Assembly: GCF_964204645.1 (NCBI RefSeq)
Contig: NC_134033.1
Location: 2,601,631 to 2,665,630 of the forward strand
DNA length: 64,000 bases
Direction: 5' to 3'
From: Tubulanus polymorphus
Lineage: Eukaryota > Nemertea > Palaeonemertea > Tubulaniformes > Tubulanidae
Of this stretch, positions 51,384 through 63,425 are shown piece by piece (the stretch's first letter is position 1; every line of letters begins with the position of its first letter). Below the pieces are notes generated by a model, which saw only the letters and a program-made list of their open reading frames with translations, was not told the origin of the DNA and did not search any database. A program made the translations under genes and the position numbers.

Positions 51384-52607
51384 ATGAGAAACTTGACGCT
51401 GCCGTCGTTACCAACGCCCCCTGCAACACGGCCGCTACCTGCGTCGCCACCTCAGTTTATCAGGGCTTTCTTACATTTTCTCCATGAATACAATGTTGTA
51501 TGGCGCGTTAAAATCGCTGAAGTATTGTTCATATATCCGCTGGGAAGCGTGTTCAACTTTCTGACAATCATTTTACTGATAAAGTGTCGCAGATATCAGT
51601 CAGTTCGTTACACGTTCCCCTATCTCATAACTCTAGCGTTTTCGGATCAACTTGTCGTGTTGTTTGGTTTAAGATCATTCGCTCACACCATCGTGTCAAC
51701 CATAACCCGTGGATTAGGATACTATCCGGAATGTAAAAGTTGGACTCTACTTGGGCGTCAAAAGGGCATCGCATCATGTCCATCGATTTACTATTATTGG
51801 CATTATTTCTATCGAGTAATTGAACGGTATACTCCAGTTTGTTACATCGATAATTTGTTTAAAAATCAATCGATCACTGTGTCTAATTATATCATTGTTG
51901 TGATTTCTATCGAGAGATTTGTCTCCGTTCGTTTTCCTTTTTTTCACATGAAACATTTCACCGTAACTCGCCGTAGATTCGCCGTAATAATTGTAGTCGC
52001 TTTTGCCGTCATTTTAAACTTGGATTTACCGATATTCAATAGAATTAGGTTATCAAAAAGGCGTAATGGTGGCTACCACGAGTTCTACTGTAGTTATTAT
52101 AGCAATCGTGACAACGCTGTCATGATTCGTACATACAGATCTGTTGCGGTATTTATTCGGGATATAGTCCCGGTTTTGATTGTAGTTACAACATCAGTGG
52201 CAACTGCTAGAATTCGCCGGGGAGGTAAAACACGTATTGGCGCCTCAGTCGGCAACAGTCGTCATAAAACTGAAACCAGTAAAACACTTCTACTAATAGT
52301 TCTTGTTTATCTGGTACTAGTAATGCCATACGCTATATGTGACTGTTGGGACAAGTTGTACAATTTGGTGTTCTCGTTAGTGCGTCGATTAAATGGCTTT
52401 GAAATCACTCCTACAGAAACCCCCATCGTTTTCTTTTTTGCTATAATGCTGTGGAATATATTAGCCAAGATATTAACGTTTCCTCGACAGTGCGTTTTCT
52501 GCGTGAATTTCTTCATATACGTAACAACGCTGAGAGTTTTCCGACACAAACTTGTCGGTGTTTTACGCTGTAACTGTCGCCGAACGATTCTGAGTAAGTC
52601 CCAGTAG
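51384..52607 (+). CDS. Class A GPCR, copy 16
   Basis: Intact, 407 residues, MRNLTLPSLPTPPATRP. Loop 1 RSFAHTIVSTITRGLG, loop 2 NGGYHEFYCSYYSNRDN (the type of copy 1 and the truncated fragments) and loop 3 LNGFEITPTETPIVFF, close to copy 3. KNQSITV replaces NNQAITV at TM3, FAIMLW sits in TM7, and the tail reads VGVLRC. Ends TILSKSQ. This is the best candidate for the kind of gene whose 3' half became copies 5, 11 and 20, though their loop 3 differs. Confidence 0.9.
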   Translation: MRNLTLPSLPTPPATRPLPASPPQFIRAFLHFLHEYNVVWRVKIAEVLFIYPLGSVFNFLTIILLIKCRRYQSVRYTFPYLITLAFSDQLVVLFGLRSFAHTIVSTITRGLGYYPECKSWTLLGRQKGIASCPSIYYYWHYFYRVIERYTPVCYIDNLFKNQSITVSNYIIVVISIERFVSVRFPFFHMKHFTVTRRRFAVIIVVAFAVILNLDLPIFNRIRLSKRRNGGYHEFYCSYYSNRDNAVMIRTYRSVAVFIRDIVPVLIVVTTSVATARIRRGGKTRIGASVGNSRHKTETSKTLLLIVLVYLVLVMPYAICDCWDKLYNLVFSLVRRLNGFEITPTETPIVFFFAIMLWNILAKILTFPRQCVFCVNFFIYVTTLRVFRHKLVGVLRCNCRRTILSKSQ

Positions 52608-53050
52608 TCAGTGGGATAAGGCGAGATGCATTCACTATCAGTGTTGAGCGGTATCGGGTTCGAGTCCTGCTGCCTGCTTATAGCGTGTGCGGGCTTCGAG
52701 TCCTGCTGGCTGCTTATAGAGTGTGCAGCAACACTTCGCAGACCTTGGTCCCGTCGGGATAGAATCTCAGGGGGGGGGGGGCAGACTTGGGAAAACCAAT
52801 CCGGTGTTGAATCACAAATCCAGCTTCCCATCCTAATGTAAACGATGGTAATAATTAACCCAACAGGGTTAGTGTGGTGAAATTAAGATCCAACTGACGT
52901 AAAGCGCTGAGTAACAAGCAGGTTCTAGTCCTGCTGGCTGTGTACAGTGTACGGGGCCTTAATCCCATCCTGAAGGTGAAACCATGATAAATGAACCCAA
53001 CAGGGTTAGTTTGTGGTAAAACCAAGATCCAACTCTAAAGCAAGACAAAC
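52596..53050 (+). repeat. tRNA-like SINE-type tail I of copy 16
   Basis: Damaged A box, G run near 52770-52782, and two CCCAACAGGGTTAGT-type modules. Confidence 0.5.
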
Positions 53051-54371
53051 ACTAATTTGAAATAAAACGTTATTAATATCACTAAAACTGTACCATTTAA
53101 TCAATTCTCTTCACTTGATATCAATGTTGTTGAAGCTTTAAACAAGAAAACTAACTAACTCAGTTTATTGAAGCCTTGAACGATAAAATGCATTGCTTTA
53201 TATTGTCGATAATGAATAACTGAACGTTTGTGTTAAAACACGGAGGATTAAACGAATATCATACCAGGACTCAACCGCATCCGCGGTGCATATTTCACTG
53301 ATCACATTTAGGTAGTAAATATATATCGACAATTTAATGTTGTCTTAATTGCGATCGAAATTCATTTTAAAGAAGAAATAAAAATTCACCAGATAGAAAA
53401 TAAGGATCGGGCCACATCAAAAAAGATACGACACTCGATATTCATCATTCATTTTTTTGTTTACATTTTGTACTTTTCGTGTTAACGCCACGTTACAACC
53501 AACCTTTCGGGGAGACCAACTCAAACAAAAACAAACAAACGAAATCGACCAATCAAATAAGTTATAGGGTCAATCAGTATTTTCAGATAAAGAAAATTCT
53601 AACCTATCGTTTTTTACTGCGAATTAAGAAAATATGGTTTCAACAAAAAAAAACAGGTTAAACCCGAAAAGACCACGTTACAACGAACAACCGATCTTTC
53701 TTAAAATCTTAAAGTAGTGATTGACCCTGAAGTTCATTTAATTAGGTTCACTTGATTTGTTTCGATTTGATCAGTGTCCCTTACAGACCCACCCACGACA
53801 ACTGCCGGGAACGAAACAGGGGGTTCGAATTAGAAATCAGCAATCGAAGTACAGATATAGCTGGCGATATATATCCGATCGGTTGTCGAATTTACAGATT
53901 TTTTTCGTTTAAATCGGAGTTCGTAATTGGAACTGGTTTAAACATGGCTCAAAACGAGAAAAATGTGGCGTTATGGCGGCTAGAAACTTTAAAACGGTTA
54001 CTGAATCTTACATTCAACGAGCGCTCTTTCAGTTACTTTTTACTTACTTGGTCATATCTCTGTAAACTAACTGTCGATAAATTTGTAGCGAAGGTAGACA
54101 TTTTTCGCGAAATGGATCCTCGGACACACTGGTGGTTCAAAGAGTTTTCGATTGCGACAACAAGAAACTAGGGTTTGGATTTTGAAAATCGATCGAAAAT
54201 CGAAGCACGGATAGCTGGATGTTTTAGCATTGGTTCTGGATATTCAAAGTTATGCTGCAGCTTTAGTAGTGAATATATATAGTTTAAATTTCTTTCATAT
54301 TGTCGCATCAAACCACGAAATAGAACATGTTATATGTATATACATATTTCTGCGCGTGATTTCAAAAATAA
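53051..54371. other. Type B spacer with conserved ORF
   Basis: ATGGCGGCTAG core at 53973-53983. ORF from ATG 53944 to 54171 (75 residues, MAQNEKNVALWRL to SIATTRN), same length as at 6426. The frame is open upstream to 53752. Confidence 0.45.
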
Positions 54372-54487
54372 TACACGACGAGAAATATGTTCACAGTTCG
54401 TCTGTAATTTGCATGTTGCTGCATAAAGCCGACAGATTCGAAGCGCGTTCAACAACCATGTACGGAAAAAACAGGGAGTGTCAATTT
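54372..54487 (+). promoter_or_regulatory. Conserved upstream block with octamer, copy 17
   Basis: ATTTGCAT at 54407-54414, about 240 bp before the ATG. The usual segment between GA tract and gene is shortened. Confidence 0.35.
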
Positions 54488-54514
54488 AGAGAGCTTACCG
54501 GCAGTCTGACGTAA

Positions 54515-54610
54515 GGGAGTGAGAGAGGGAGGAGAGAGGAAGTAGAGAGTTGGAGAGAGAGAGGGAGAGAGAGAGGAAGGAGAGAGAGATGGCAGAGTGA
54601 GGGAGAGATA
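54515..54610 (+). repeat. GA-rich polypurine tract
   Basis: Similar to the tract before copy 4. It ends at GAGATATCG, followed after about 35 bp by the gene. Confidence 0.75.
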
Positions 54611-54646
54611 TCGTAAACTCGTAAACGCTCGTGAGATTTATATACG

Positions 54647-55909
54647 ATGAGAAATTTTACGCTGTCGCCACTACCGCAGCTACTACCGACACGACAGCTA
54701 CTACCGACACGACAGCTACTACCGACACGACAGCTACTACCGACACGGCCGCCACCTTCGCTGCCAATGCCGCAGTTTATCAGGGCTTTCAATAAATTTC
54801 TCTACGAAAACAATGTTTTTAGGCGCGTTGATATCGCTGAAGTATTGTTCCTGTATCCGCTGGGAAGCGTGTTCAACTTTCTGACGATCATTTCACTGAT
54901 AAAGTGTCGCAGATATCAGTCGGTTCGTTACACGTTCCCCTATCTCATAACACTAGCGTTTTCGGATCAACTTGTCGTGTTGTTTGGTTTAAGGAAATTC
55001 GCGAACACCATTGTGTCAATCCTAACCCGTGGATTAGGATACTATCCGGAATGTAAAAGTTGGACTCTACTTGGGCGTCAAAAGGGCATCGCATCATGTC
55101 CATCGATTTACTATTATTGGCATTATTTCTATCGTGTAATTGAACGGTATACTCCGGTTTGTTACATCGAGAATTTGTTCAATAATCAAGCGATCACTGT
55201 GTCTAATTATATCATTGTTGTGATTTCTATCGAGAGATTTGTCTCCGTTCGGTTTCCTTTTCTTCACATGCAACATTTCACTGGAACTCGACGTAGATTT
55301 GCCGTAATAATTGTAGTCGTTTTTGCAACCATTTTAAACTTGGATTTACCGATATTTAATCGAATTAGGTTATCAACGATTGGCTTATACTTATGTAGTT
55401 ATAATAATCCCGACAACACTCTCATGGTTCGTACATACAGATCTGTTGCGGTATTTATTCGGGATATAGTCCCGGCTTTCATTGTATTAACAACATCAGT
55501 GGCAACTGCTAGAATTCGCCGTGGAGGTAAAACACGTATTGGCGCCTCAGTCGGCAACAGTCGTCATAAAACTGAAACCAGTAAAACACTTCTACTAATA
55601 GTTCTTGTTTATCTGTTACTAGTAATGCCATACGCTACATGTGACTGTACGGACAAGTTGAGCAGTTTGGTGCCCTTGTTGGTGCGTCGAATAAATGGCT
55701 TCAAAATCACTTTTAGAACAACCCCCATCATTTTCTTCTTTGTTAGGATACTGTGGAATATATTAGCCCGGATATTAACGCTTCCTCGACAATGCGTTTT
55801 CTGCGTGAATTTCTTTATATACGTAACAACGCTGAGAGTTTTCCGACACAAACTTGTCGGTGTTTTCCGCTGTAACTGTCGCCGAACGATTCCGAGTCAG
55901 TCCCAGTAG
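54647..55909 (+). CDS. Class A GPCR, copy 17 (four LLPTR units)
   Basis: Intact, 420 residues. It has the largest LLPTR repeat number (four), against three in copies 2, 7 and 10. Loop 2 is IGLYLCSYNNPDN and loop 3 NGFKITFRTTP. SLIKCRRY in TM1 is shared with copy 4, but YATCDC and LVPLLVRR with copies 2 and 10, so it mixes both. Ends RTIPSQSQ. It occupies the position equivalent to copy 2 in the 50.9-kb duplication but is less similar to it than the downstream parts are to each other. Confidence 0.9.
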   Translation: MRNFTLSPLPQLLPTRQLLPTRQLLPTRQLLPTRPPPSLPMPQFIRAFNKFLYENNVFRRVDIAEVLFLYPLGSVFNFLTIISLIKCRRYQSVRYTFPYLITLAFSDQLVVLFGLRKFANTIVSILTRGLGYYPECKSWTLLGRQKGIASCPSIYYYWHYFYRVIERYTPVCYIENLFNNQAITVSNYIIVVISIERFVSVRFPFLHMQHFTGTRRRFAVIIVVVFATILNLDLPIFNRIRLSTIGLYLCSYNNPDNTLMVRTYRSVAVFIRDIVPAFIVLTTSVATARIRRGGKTRIGASVGNSRHKTETSKTLLLIVLVYLLLVMPYATCDCTDKLSSLVPLLVRRINGFKITFRTTPIIFFFVRILWNILARILTLPRQCVFCVNFFIYVTTLRVFRHKLVGVFRCNCRRTIPSQSQ

Positions 55910-56345
55910 TCAGTGGGATAAGGCGAGATGCATTTACTATCAGTGTTGAGCGGTATCGGGTTCGAGTCCTGCTGCCTGCAGCGTGTGCGGGCTTCGAGTC
56001 CTGCTGGCTGCTTATAGAGTGTGCGGGCAACACTTCGCGGACCTTGGTCCCGTCGGGATAGAATCTCGGGGGGGGGGGGCAGTCTTGGGAAAACCAATCC
56101 GGTGTAGAATCACAAATCCATCTTCCCATCCTAATGTAAACGATGGTAATAATTAACCCAACAGGGTTAGTGTGGTGAAATTAAGATCCAACTGACGTAA
56201 AGCGCTGAGTTACAAGCAGGTTCTAGTCCTGCTGGCTGTGTACAGTGTACGGGGCCTTAATCCCATCCTGAAGGTAAACCGTGTTAAATGAAACCAACAG
56301 GGTTAGTATGTGGTGAAACCAAGATCCAACTCTAAAGCAAGATAA
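55898..56345 (+). repeat. tRNA-like SINE-type tail I of copy 17
   Basis: Damaged A box, the CTGCCTGCAGCGTG variant shared with tails of copies 2 and 10, and a G run near 56068-56079. Confidence 0.5.
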
Positions 56346-57718
56346 ACTCTTATTTGAAATAAAACGTTATTAATATCGCTAAAACTGTACCATTTAATCA
56401 ATTCTCTTCACTTGATATTAATGTTGTTGAAGCTTTAAACAAGAAAACTAACTAACTCAGTTTATTGAAGCCTTGAACGATAAAATGCATTGCTTAATAT
56501 TGTCGAAAATGAATTACTGAGCGTTTTTGTTAAAAACAGGGCGGATTTGACGAAAATATGGTCAATATACCAGGTCTAAACCGCATCTGCGGTGCATATC
56601 GCATTCAGATTTCAATGGTCACATTTAGGTAGTGAATTTATATCGACAATTCAATGTTGTCCTAATTGCGATCGAAATTCATTTTAAAGAAGACATAAAA
56701 ATTCATCAGATAGAAAATAATATTCGGGCCACATTCAACAAGATACGACGCTCGATAATCACTAATCATTTTTTTTTTTACATTTTTACACTATTCGTTT
56801 TAACGCCACGTTACAACCAACCTTTCGGGGAGACCAACTCAAAAAATCAAACGAAATCATTGACCAATCAAATAAATTATAGGGTCAATCCGTATTTTAA
56901 TATATAGAAAGAATTAGCCTTTCGTTTTTACTGCGAATCAGCAAATATGGTTTCAACAAAAAAAAAACAGGTTAAACCCGAAAAGACCACGTTACAACGA
57001 ACAACTGATCTTTCTTAAAATTCTTAAGTAGTGATTGACCCTGAAGTTCATTTAATTGATAGATTTCGCTTGATTTGTTTCGATTTGATCGGTGTCCCTT
57101 ACAGACCCACCCACGACACCTGCCGGGAACGAAACAGGGGGTTCAAATTAGAAATCAGCAATCGAAGTACAGATATAGTTGGCGATATATATCCGATCGG
57201 TTGTCGGATTTACAGAATTTTTTCGTTTAAATCGGAGTTCGTAATTGGAACTGGTTTAAACATGGCTCAAAACGAGAAAAATGTGGCGTTATGGCGGCTA
57301 GGAACTTTAAAACGGTTACTGAATCTTACATTCAACGCGCGCTCTTTCAGTTACTTTTTACTTACTTGGCCATATCTCTGTAAACTAGCCGCCAATAAAT
57401 TTGTTGCGAAGTTAGACATTTTTCGCGAAATGGATCCTCGGACACTGGTGGTTCAATGAGTTTTCGATTGCGACAACAAGAAACTAGGGTTTGGATTTTG
57501 AAAATCGATCGAAAATCGAAGCACGGATAGCTGGATGTTTTAGCATTGGTTCTAGACTGGATATTCAAAGTTAGGCTGCAGCTTTAGTAGTGAATATATA
57601 TAGTTTAAATTCCTTTCATATTGTCGCGTCAAACCACGAAATACATACATATACATTTATTACATGTATATACATGTTACATGTATATACATATTTCTGC
57701 GCGTGATTTCAAAAATAA
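56346..57718. other. Type B spacer with conserved ORF
   Basis: ATGGCGGCTAG core at 57291-57301. ORF from ATG 57262 to 57459 (65 residues). It retains the segment of about 90 bp with two TTACATGTATATACAT repeats (57656-57690) that is deleted before copy 3. Confidence 0.45.
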
Positions 57719-57825
57719 TACACGACGAGAAATATGTTCACAGTTCGTCTGTAATGTGCGTATTGCTGCATAAAGCCGACAGATTCGAAGCGCATTCAAC
57801 AACCATGTACAAACAGGGAGTGTCA
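57719..57825 (+). promoter_or_regulatory. Conserved upstream block, copy 18 (octamer mutated)
   Basis: ATGTGCGT at the octamer position, as in copy 3. A GGAAAAA stretch after ATGTAC is also missing. Confidence 0.3.
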
Positions 57826-57956
57826 ATCTGAAGAGCTTACCGGAGGAGAGAGGCAGGAGAGATATCGTAAACTCGATGTAACATAGAACTGAATCAGTTG
57901 ACGCGAAGGAGGAAAACTTCAAGTTAATTCTCAAGCGCTCGTGAGATTAATTTACG

Positions 57957-59168
57957 ATGAGAAATTTAACCCTAACCCCGCTACCTCCGCCACGTCCAGT
58001 TCCACTGCTGCAGTTTATCCGGGCGTTCGCGCAATTTTTCCGTGATAACGGTGTTTATAGACGCATGGATTTTGCTAAAGCATTGTTCCTGTATCCGCTG
58101 GGAAGCGTGTTCAACTTTCTGACAATCATTTTACTGATAAAGTGTCGCAAATATCAGTCGGTTCGTTACACGTTCCCCTATCTCATAACACTAGCGTTTT
58201 CGGATCAACTTGTCGTGTTGTTTGGTTTAAGAACATTCGCTGTAACCATCAGGACATTGGTTATCTACGAATTAGGATATCATCCGGAATGTAAGAGTCG
58301 GATGGTGTTTGAAAGTAAAGAGGCAAGTGCATTATGTCCATCGATTTACTATTACTGGTATTATTTCTATAGTGTAATAGAACGGAATATTCCGATATGT
58401 TACATCGAGAATTTGTTCAATAATCAAGCGATCACTGTGTCTAATTATATCATTGTTGTGATTTCTATCGAGAGATTTGTCTCCGTTCGTTTTCCATTTT
58501 TTCACATGAAAAATTTCACCGCAACTAACCGTAGATATGCCCTAATAATTGTGGTCGTTTTTGCAATCATTTTGAACTTAGATCTACCGATATTCAATAG
58601 AATTAGGTTAGTAAAAACAATTTATGGTGGCTACGATGTGTTCTCCTGTAGTCATAGTAGTTTTAATTTCGACATCATTGTCGTGATTCGTACATACAGA
58701 TCTGTTGCGGTATTTATTCGGGATATAGTCCCGGTTTTGATTGTAGTAACGACATCAGTAGCAACTGCTACAATTCGCCGGGGAGGTAAAACACGTATTG
58801 GCGCCTCAGTCGGCAACAGTCGTCATAAAACTGAAACCAGTAAAACACTTCTACTAATAGTTCTTGTTTATCTGGTACTAGTAATGCCATACGCTATATG
58901 TGAATGTTGGAACAATTTGTTCCATTTGGTGTTCTCGTTATCGATTATGATTAATCGCTTCGTAATCACTCCTACAGAAAACCCCATCATTTTCTTCTTT
59001 GTTTTAACGTTGTGGAACACATTATCCAATATGTTAACACTTCCTCGACAGTGCGTTTTCTGCCTGAATTTCTTTATATACGTAACAACGCTGAGAGTTT
59101 TCCGACACAAACTTGTCGGTGTTTTCCGCTGTAGTCCGCTTGTCAGTCCCAGTAGCTCAGTGGGTTAA
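57957..59168 (+). CDS. Class A GPCR, copy 18 (twin of copy 3)
   Basis: Intact, 403 residues. It differs from copy 3 at three residues only: IRTLVIYELGYHPEC against IRTFVIYELGYYPEC, and CPSIYYYW against CPLIYYYW, plus one silent change near 58072. All differences lie before about 58345; the rest of the gene and its flank look identical. The S and H variants match other family members, so a short conversion tract is possible. Confidence 0.9.
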   Translation: MRNLTLTPLPPPRPVPLLQFIRAFAQFFRDNGVYRRMDFAKALFLYPLGSVFNFLTIILLIKCRKYQSVRYTFPYLITLAFSDQLVVLFGLRTFAVTIRTLVIYELGYHPECKSRMVFESKEASALCPSIYYYWYYFYSVIERNIPICYIENLFNNQAITVSNYIIVVISIERFVSVRFPFFHMKNFTATNRRYALIIVVVFAIILNLDLPIFNRIRLVKTIYGGYDVFSCSHSSFNFDIIVVIRTYRSVAVFIRDIVPVLIVVTTSVATATIRRGGKTRIGASVGNSRHKTETSKTLLLIVLVYLVLVMPYAICECWNNLFHLVFSLSIMINRFVITPTENPIIFFFVLTLWNTLSNMLTLPRQCVFCLNFFIYVTTLRVFRHKLVGVFRCSPLVSPSSSVG

Positions 59169-59390
59169 GGCGACGATTCCCTTCAAAAATACTGTTTGTA
59201 TAAGGACGATTCCGCCTACTGTACGACGGTCGAAACATTGTCCCCGTTTCATATAAGACTGAAGAAATATTTCAATTCAAAAAAACGAGCGCGAAGTAAA
59301 AAATGCGGTGAAATTCATCATTTGCCGATCGAAAAATAGAAACTCTACTTACCAAACAATCATTAATTGCCAACAACTTTCAGACTTCCG
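59142..59390 (+). repeat. tRNA-like tail II of copy 18
   Basis: Identical by eye to the tail of copy 3, with the stop TAA in the D-arm-like part. Confidence 0.45.
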
Positions 59391-60393
59391 CGCGCACTTC
59401 CTTTTATGGTTTCGGATTCAGTTGATGAGATAATCCCGAGTCTAATTTCCTCAAGTTATGGAGAGTAAACGCGAGCGAACTTTAAACATGTATATTCCGA
59501 TATGTTAAATCGCTTGTCGTGTGGACTGAACACCGCGGGAACAACATTGAATAACACCGCGTCAAAATTAACTATATTCGAAGTTGAGAACACTGAAATT
59601 GTACGCGTGATTCAAGAAGTCGTCAGTTATTTGCAAATTAGCGAAATGAATTTCATATCCCTGAAAACTAGAGATTAACGCGGTTTTGCATGTGACCAGT
59701 TTGAAAATAGTTTTTTAAATCGATCTCGGGACCGATGAAATAAATATGAAGCAACTCGTGACACAAATATTTTCTTAAAAGAAACGGCCCAAAAAACAGG
59801 GTCCAGTTCGACAGTCATGAGTTAGAGTTAACTCTGAGTTAAATAAAGTCAGTTCATTTTCAATGAGTTAACTCTGAGCCAGGTACTGGATCAAGGACAA
59901 TATACCCTAACAAAAGGCGGCTAGCAACTTGATTGAAAATGGTTACAAAAACTTATATCCAATGCGCGCTCATTCAAATATTTACTTGGCCATCTCTATC
60001 TAAACTGTCCGTACATTTGTTGCGAGGTTCCAGTTTATCGCAAAACGTCATAAACGTTCTAGGAAGGACAGTGTTCTGTGTCGTGGTTCGTGTAGTTGAA
60101 TGCAGCGGTGAAAGATATATGAGGGACTGGTACAAAGTGACCGGTCACCTGTTTATTGTAATGCGACAAACACGACCGAGCATCTGGCGAAACCCAGTGT
60201 GGCGAAAACGCGGCCGATTTCAAACTCGTGAAAACATCTTTAAAAATTGTCAAGATAGGCTCAATATTTCTTGTATATTGATTATGAATCAATTTTCAAC
60301 CACGTGTGACCGTTATAACGACAGTTGGGGTAACATCAATCACGATGGATCATCCAGATGTTACTCCATGCCTCGTAGCGAACTTGACGACAA
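59391..60393. other. Type A spacer with conserved ORF
   Basis: Identical by eye to 8462-9464, including the frame 59939-60415 and the GGCGGCTAG core lacking its ATG. Confidence 0.5.
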
Positions 60394-60466
60394 GCCTCCA
60401 AAGCTCAGGGGTTAGAGCACTGGTCTTGTAAACCTGGGGTCGAGAGTTCAAATCTCTCTGGGGGCA
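60394..60466 (+). tRNA. tRNA-Thr (TGT), weakened
   Basis: Identical to the gene at 9465, including A at position 8 and the anticodon-stem mismatch. T7 run at 60476-60482. Confidence 0.55.
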
Positions 60467-60719
60467 TGGCTGCAATTTTTTTCGCGAAATGGATCCTCGG
60501 ACGCTGGTGATTCAAAAAAAACTAGGGGTTTGATTTGTAAAACCTATCGGAAATCGAAGCACGGACAGTTGGATTGATTGGTTCTGGATATTCAAAGTTA
60601 AGCTGCAGCTTTAGTAGTGAATATATATAGTTTAAATTCCTCTCATATTGTCGCATCAAACCACGAAATAGAACATGTTATATGTATATACATATTTCTG
60701 CGCGTGATTTCAAAAAAGA

Positions 60720-60834
60720 TTCACGACGAGAAATATGTTCACAGTTCGTCTGTAATTTGCATGTTGCTGCATAAAGCCGACAGATTCGAAGCGCGTTCAA
60801 CAACCATGTACGGAAAAAACAGGGAGTGTCAATT
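60720..60834 (+). promoter_or_regulatory. Conserved upstream block with octamer, copy 19
   Basis: ATTTGCAT at 60755-60762. Confidence 0.35.
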
Positions 60835-60863
60835 TAGAGAGCTTACCGGCAGTCTGACGTAAG

Positions 60864-60957
60864 GGAGTGAGAGAGGGAGGAGAGAGGAAGTAGAGAGTTG
60901 GAGAGAGAGAGGGAAAGAGAGAGGAAGGAGAGAGAGATGGCAGAGTGAGGGAGAGAT
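60864..60957 (+). repeat. GA-rich polypurine tract
   Basis: Identical by eye to 9935-10028. Confidence 0.75.
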
Positions 60958-61151
60958 ATCGTAAACTCGATGATACGTAGAACTGAATCCGTTGACGCGA
61001 AGGAGGAAAACTTCAGGTTATTTCTCAAACGCTCGTGAGATTTATATACGATGAGAAATTTTACGCTGTCGCCGCTACCGCAGCTACTACCGACACGACA
61101 GCTACTACCGACACGCAGCTACTACCGACACGGCCGCCACCTTCGCTGCCA

Positions 61152-62294
61152 ATGCCGCAGTTTATCAGGGCTTTCAATAAATTTCTCTACGAAAACAATG
61201 TTTTTAGGCGCGTTGATATCGCTGAAGTATTGTTCCTGTATCCGCTGGGAAGCGTGTTCAACTTTCTGACGATCATTTCACTGATAAAGTGTCGCAGATA
61301 TCAGTCAGTTCGTTACACGTTCCCCTACCTCATAACACTAGCGTTTTCGGATCAACTTGTCGTGTTGTTTGGTTTAAGGAAATTCGCGAACACCATTGTG
61401 TCAATCCTAACCCGTGGATTAGGATACTATCCGGAATGTAAAAGTTGGACTCTACTTGGGCGTCAAAAGGGCATCGCATCATGTCCATCGATTTACTATT
61501 ATTGGCATTATTTCTATCGTGTAATTGAACGGTATACTCCGGTTTGTTACATCGATAATTTGTTCAATAATCAAGCGATCACTGTGTCTAATTATATCAT
61601 CGTTGTGATTTCTATCGAGAGATTTGTCTCCGTTCGTTTTCCTTTTCTTCACATGCAACATTTCACAGGAACTCGACGTAGATTTGCCGTAATAATTGTA
61701 GTCGCTTTTGCCGTCATTTTAAACTTGGATTTACCGATATTTAATCGAATTAGGTTATCAAAGATTGGCTTATACTTATGTAGTTATAATAATCCCGACA
61801 ACACTCTCATGGTTCGTACACACAGATCTGTTGCGGTATTTATTCGGGATATAGTCCCGGCTTTAATTGTATTAACAACATCAGTGGCAACTGCTAGAAT
61901 TCGCCGGGGAGGTAAAACACGTATTGGCGCCTCAGTCGGCAACAGTCGTCATAAAACTGAAACCAGTAAAACACTTCTACTAATAGTTCTTGTTTATCTG
62001 GTACTAGTAATGCCATACGCTATATGTGACTGTACGGACAAGTTGGCCATTTTGGTGTCCTCGTTAGCGCGTCGAATAAATGGCTTCAAAATCACTTTTA
62101 GAGAAACCCCCATCATTTTCTTCTTTGTTAGGATACTGTGGAATATATTAGCCCGGATATTAACGTTTCCTCGACAGTGCGTTTTCTGCGTGAATTTCTT
62201 TATATACGTAACAACGCTGAGAGTTTTCCGACACAAACTTGTCGGTGTTTTCCGCTGCAACTGTCGCCGAACGGTTCCGCGTCAGTCCCAGTAG
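61152..62294 (+). CDS. Class A GPCR, copy 19 (twin of copy 4, frameshifted N-terminus)
   Basis: Protein and flanks appear identical to copy 4. The family ATG at 61051 leads to the same frameshift (missing A near 61114), and the receptor frame has its first Met at 61152 (380 residues). The shared lesion shows that the frameshift predates the duplication. A sequencing error is unlikely if both copies are real, but not if one is an assembly duplicate. Confidence 0.65.
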   Translation: MPQFIRAFNKFLYENNVFRRVDIAEVLFLYPLGSVFNFLTIISLIKCRRYQSVRYTFPYLITLAFSDQLVVLFGLRKFANTIVSILTRGLGYYPECKSWTLLGRQKGIASCPSIYYYWHYFYRVIERYTPVCYIDNLFNNQAITVSNYIIVVISIERFVSVRFPFLHMQHFTGTRRRFAVIIVVAFAVILNLDLPIFNRIRLSKIGLYLCSYNNPDNTLMVRTHRSVAVFIRDIVPALIVLTTSVATARIRRGGKTRIGASVGNSRHKTETSKTLLLIVLVYLVLVMPYAICDCTDKLAILVSSLARRINGFKITFRETPIIFFFVRILWNILARILTFPRQCVFCVNFFIYVTTLRVFRHKLVGVFRCNCRRTVPRQSQ

Positions 62295-62730
62295 CTCAGT
62301 GGGGTAAGGCGAGATGCATTCACTATCAGTATTGAGCGGCATCGGGTTCGAGTTCTGCTGCCTGCTTATAGCGTGTGCGGGCTTCGAGTCCTGCTGGCTG
62401 CTTATAGAGTGTGCGGGCAACACTTCGCAGACCTTGGTCCGGTCGGGATAGAATCTCGGGGGGGGGGGGGGGCAGACTTGGGAAAACCAATCCGGTGTTG
62501 AATCACAAATCCAGCTTCCCATCCTAATGTAAACGATGGTAATAATTAACCCAACAGGGTTAGTGTGGTGAAATTAAGATCCAACTGACGTAAAGCGCTG
62601 AGGTACAAGCAGGTTCTAGTCCTGCTGGCTGTGTACAGTGTACGGGTCCTTAATCCCATCCTGAAGGAAAACCGTGTTAAATGAACCCAACAGGGTTAGT
62701 ATGTGGTGAAACCAAGATCCAACTCTAAAG
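62283..62730 (+). repeat. tRNA-like SINE-type tail I of copy 19
   Basis: Same as the tail of copy 4, with intact A box and the same 15-G run (62458-62472). Confidence 0.55.
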
Positions 62731-63425
62731 CAAGATGAACTCTTATTTGAAATAAAACTTTATTAATATCACTAAAACTGTACCATTTAATCAATTCTCT
62801 TCACTTGATATTAATGTTGTTGAAACTTTAAACAAGAAAACTAACTAACTCAGTTTATTGAAGCCTTGAACGATAAAATGCATTGCTTAATATTGTCGAA
62901 AATGAATTACTGAGCGTTTTTGTTAAAAACAGGGCGGATTTGACGAAAATATGGTCAATATACCAGGTCTAAACCGCATCTGCGGTGCATATCGCATTCA
63001 GATTTCAATGGTCACATTTAGGTAGTGAATTTATATCGACAATTTAATGTTGTCCTAATTGCGATCGAAATTCATTTTAAAGAAGACATAGAAATTCATC
63101 AGATAGAAAATAATATTCGGGCCACATTCAGCAAGATACGACGCTCGATAATCACTAATCATTTTTTTTTTACATTTTTACACTATTCGTTTTAACGCCA
63201 CGTTACAACCAACCTTTCGGGGAGACCAACTCAAAAAATCAAACGAAATCATCGACCAATCAAATAAATTATAGGGTCAATCCGTATTTTAATATATAGA
63301 AAGAATTAGCCTTTCGTTTTTACTTCGAATCAGCAAATATGGTTTCAACAAAAAAAAACAGGTTAAACCCGAAAAGACCACGTTACAACGAACAACTGAT
63401 CTTTCTTAAAATTTTTAAGTAGTGA
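62731..63425. other. Truncated type B spacer
   Basis: Same as 11801-12496, ending at the shared deletion breakpoint. Confidence 0.7.
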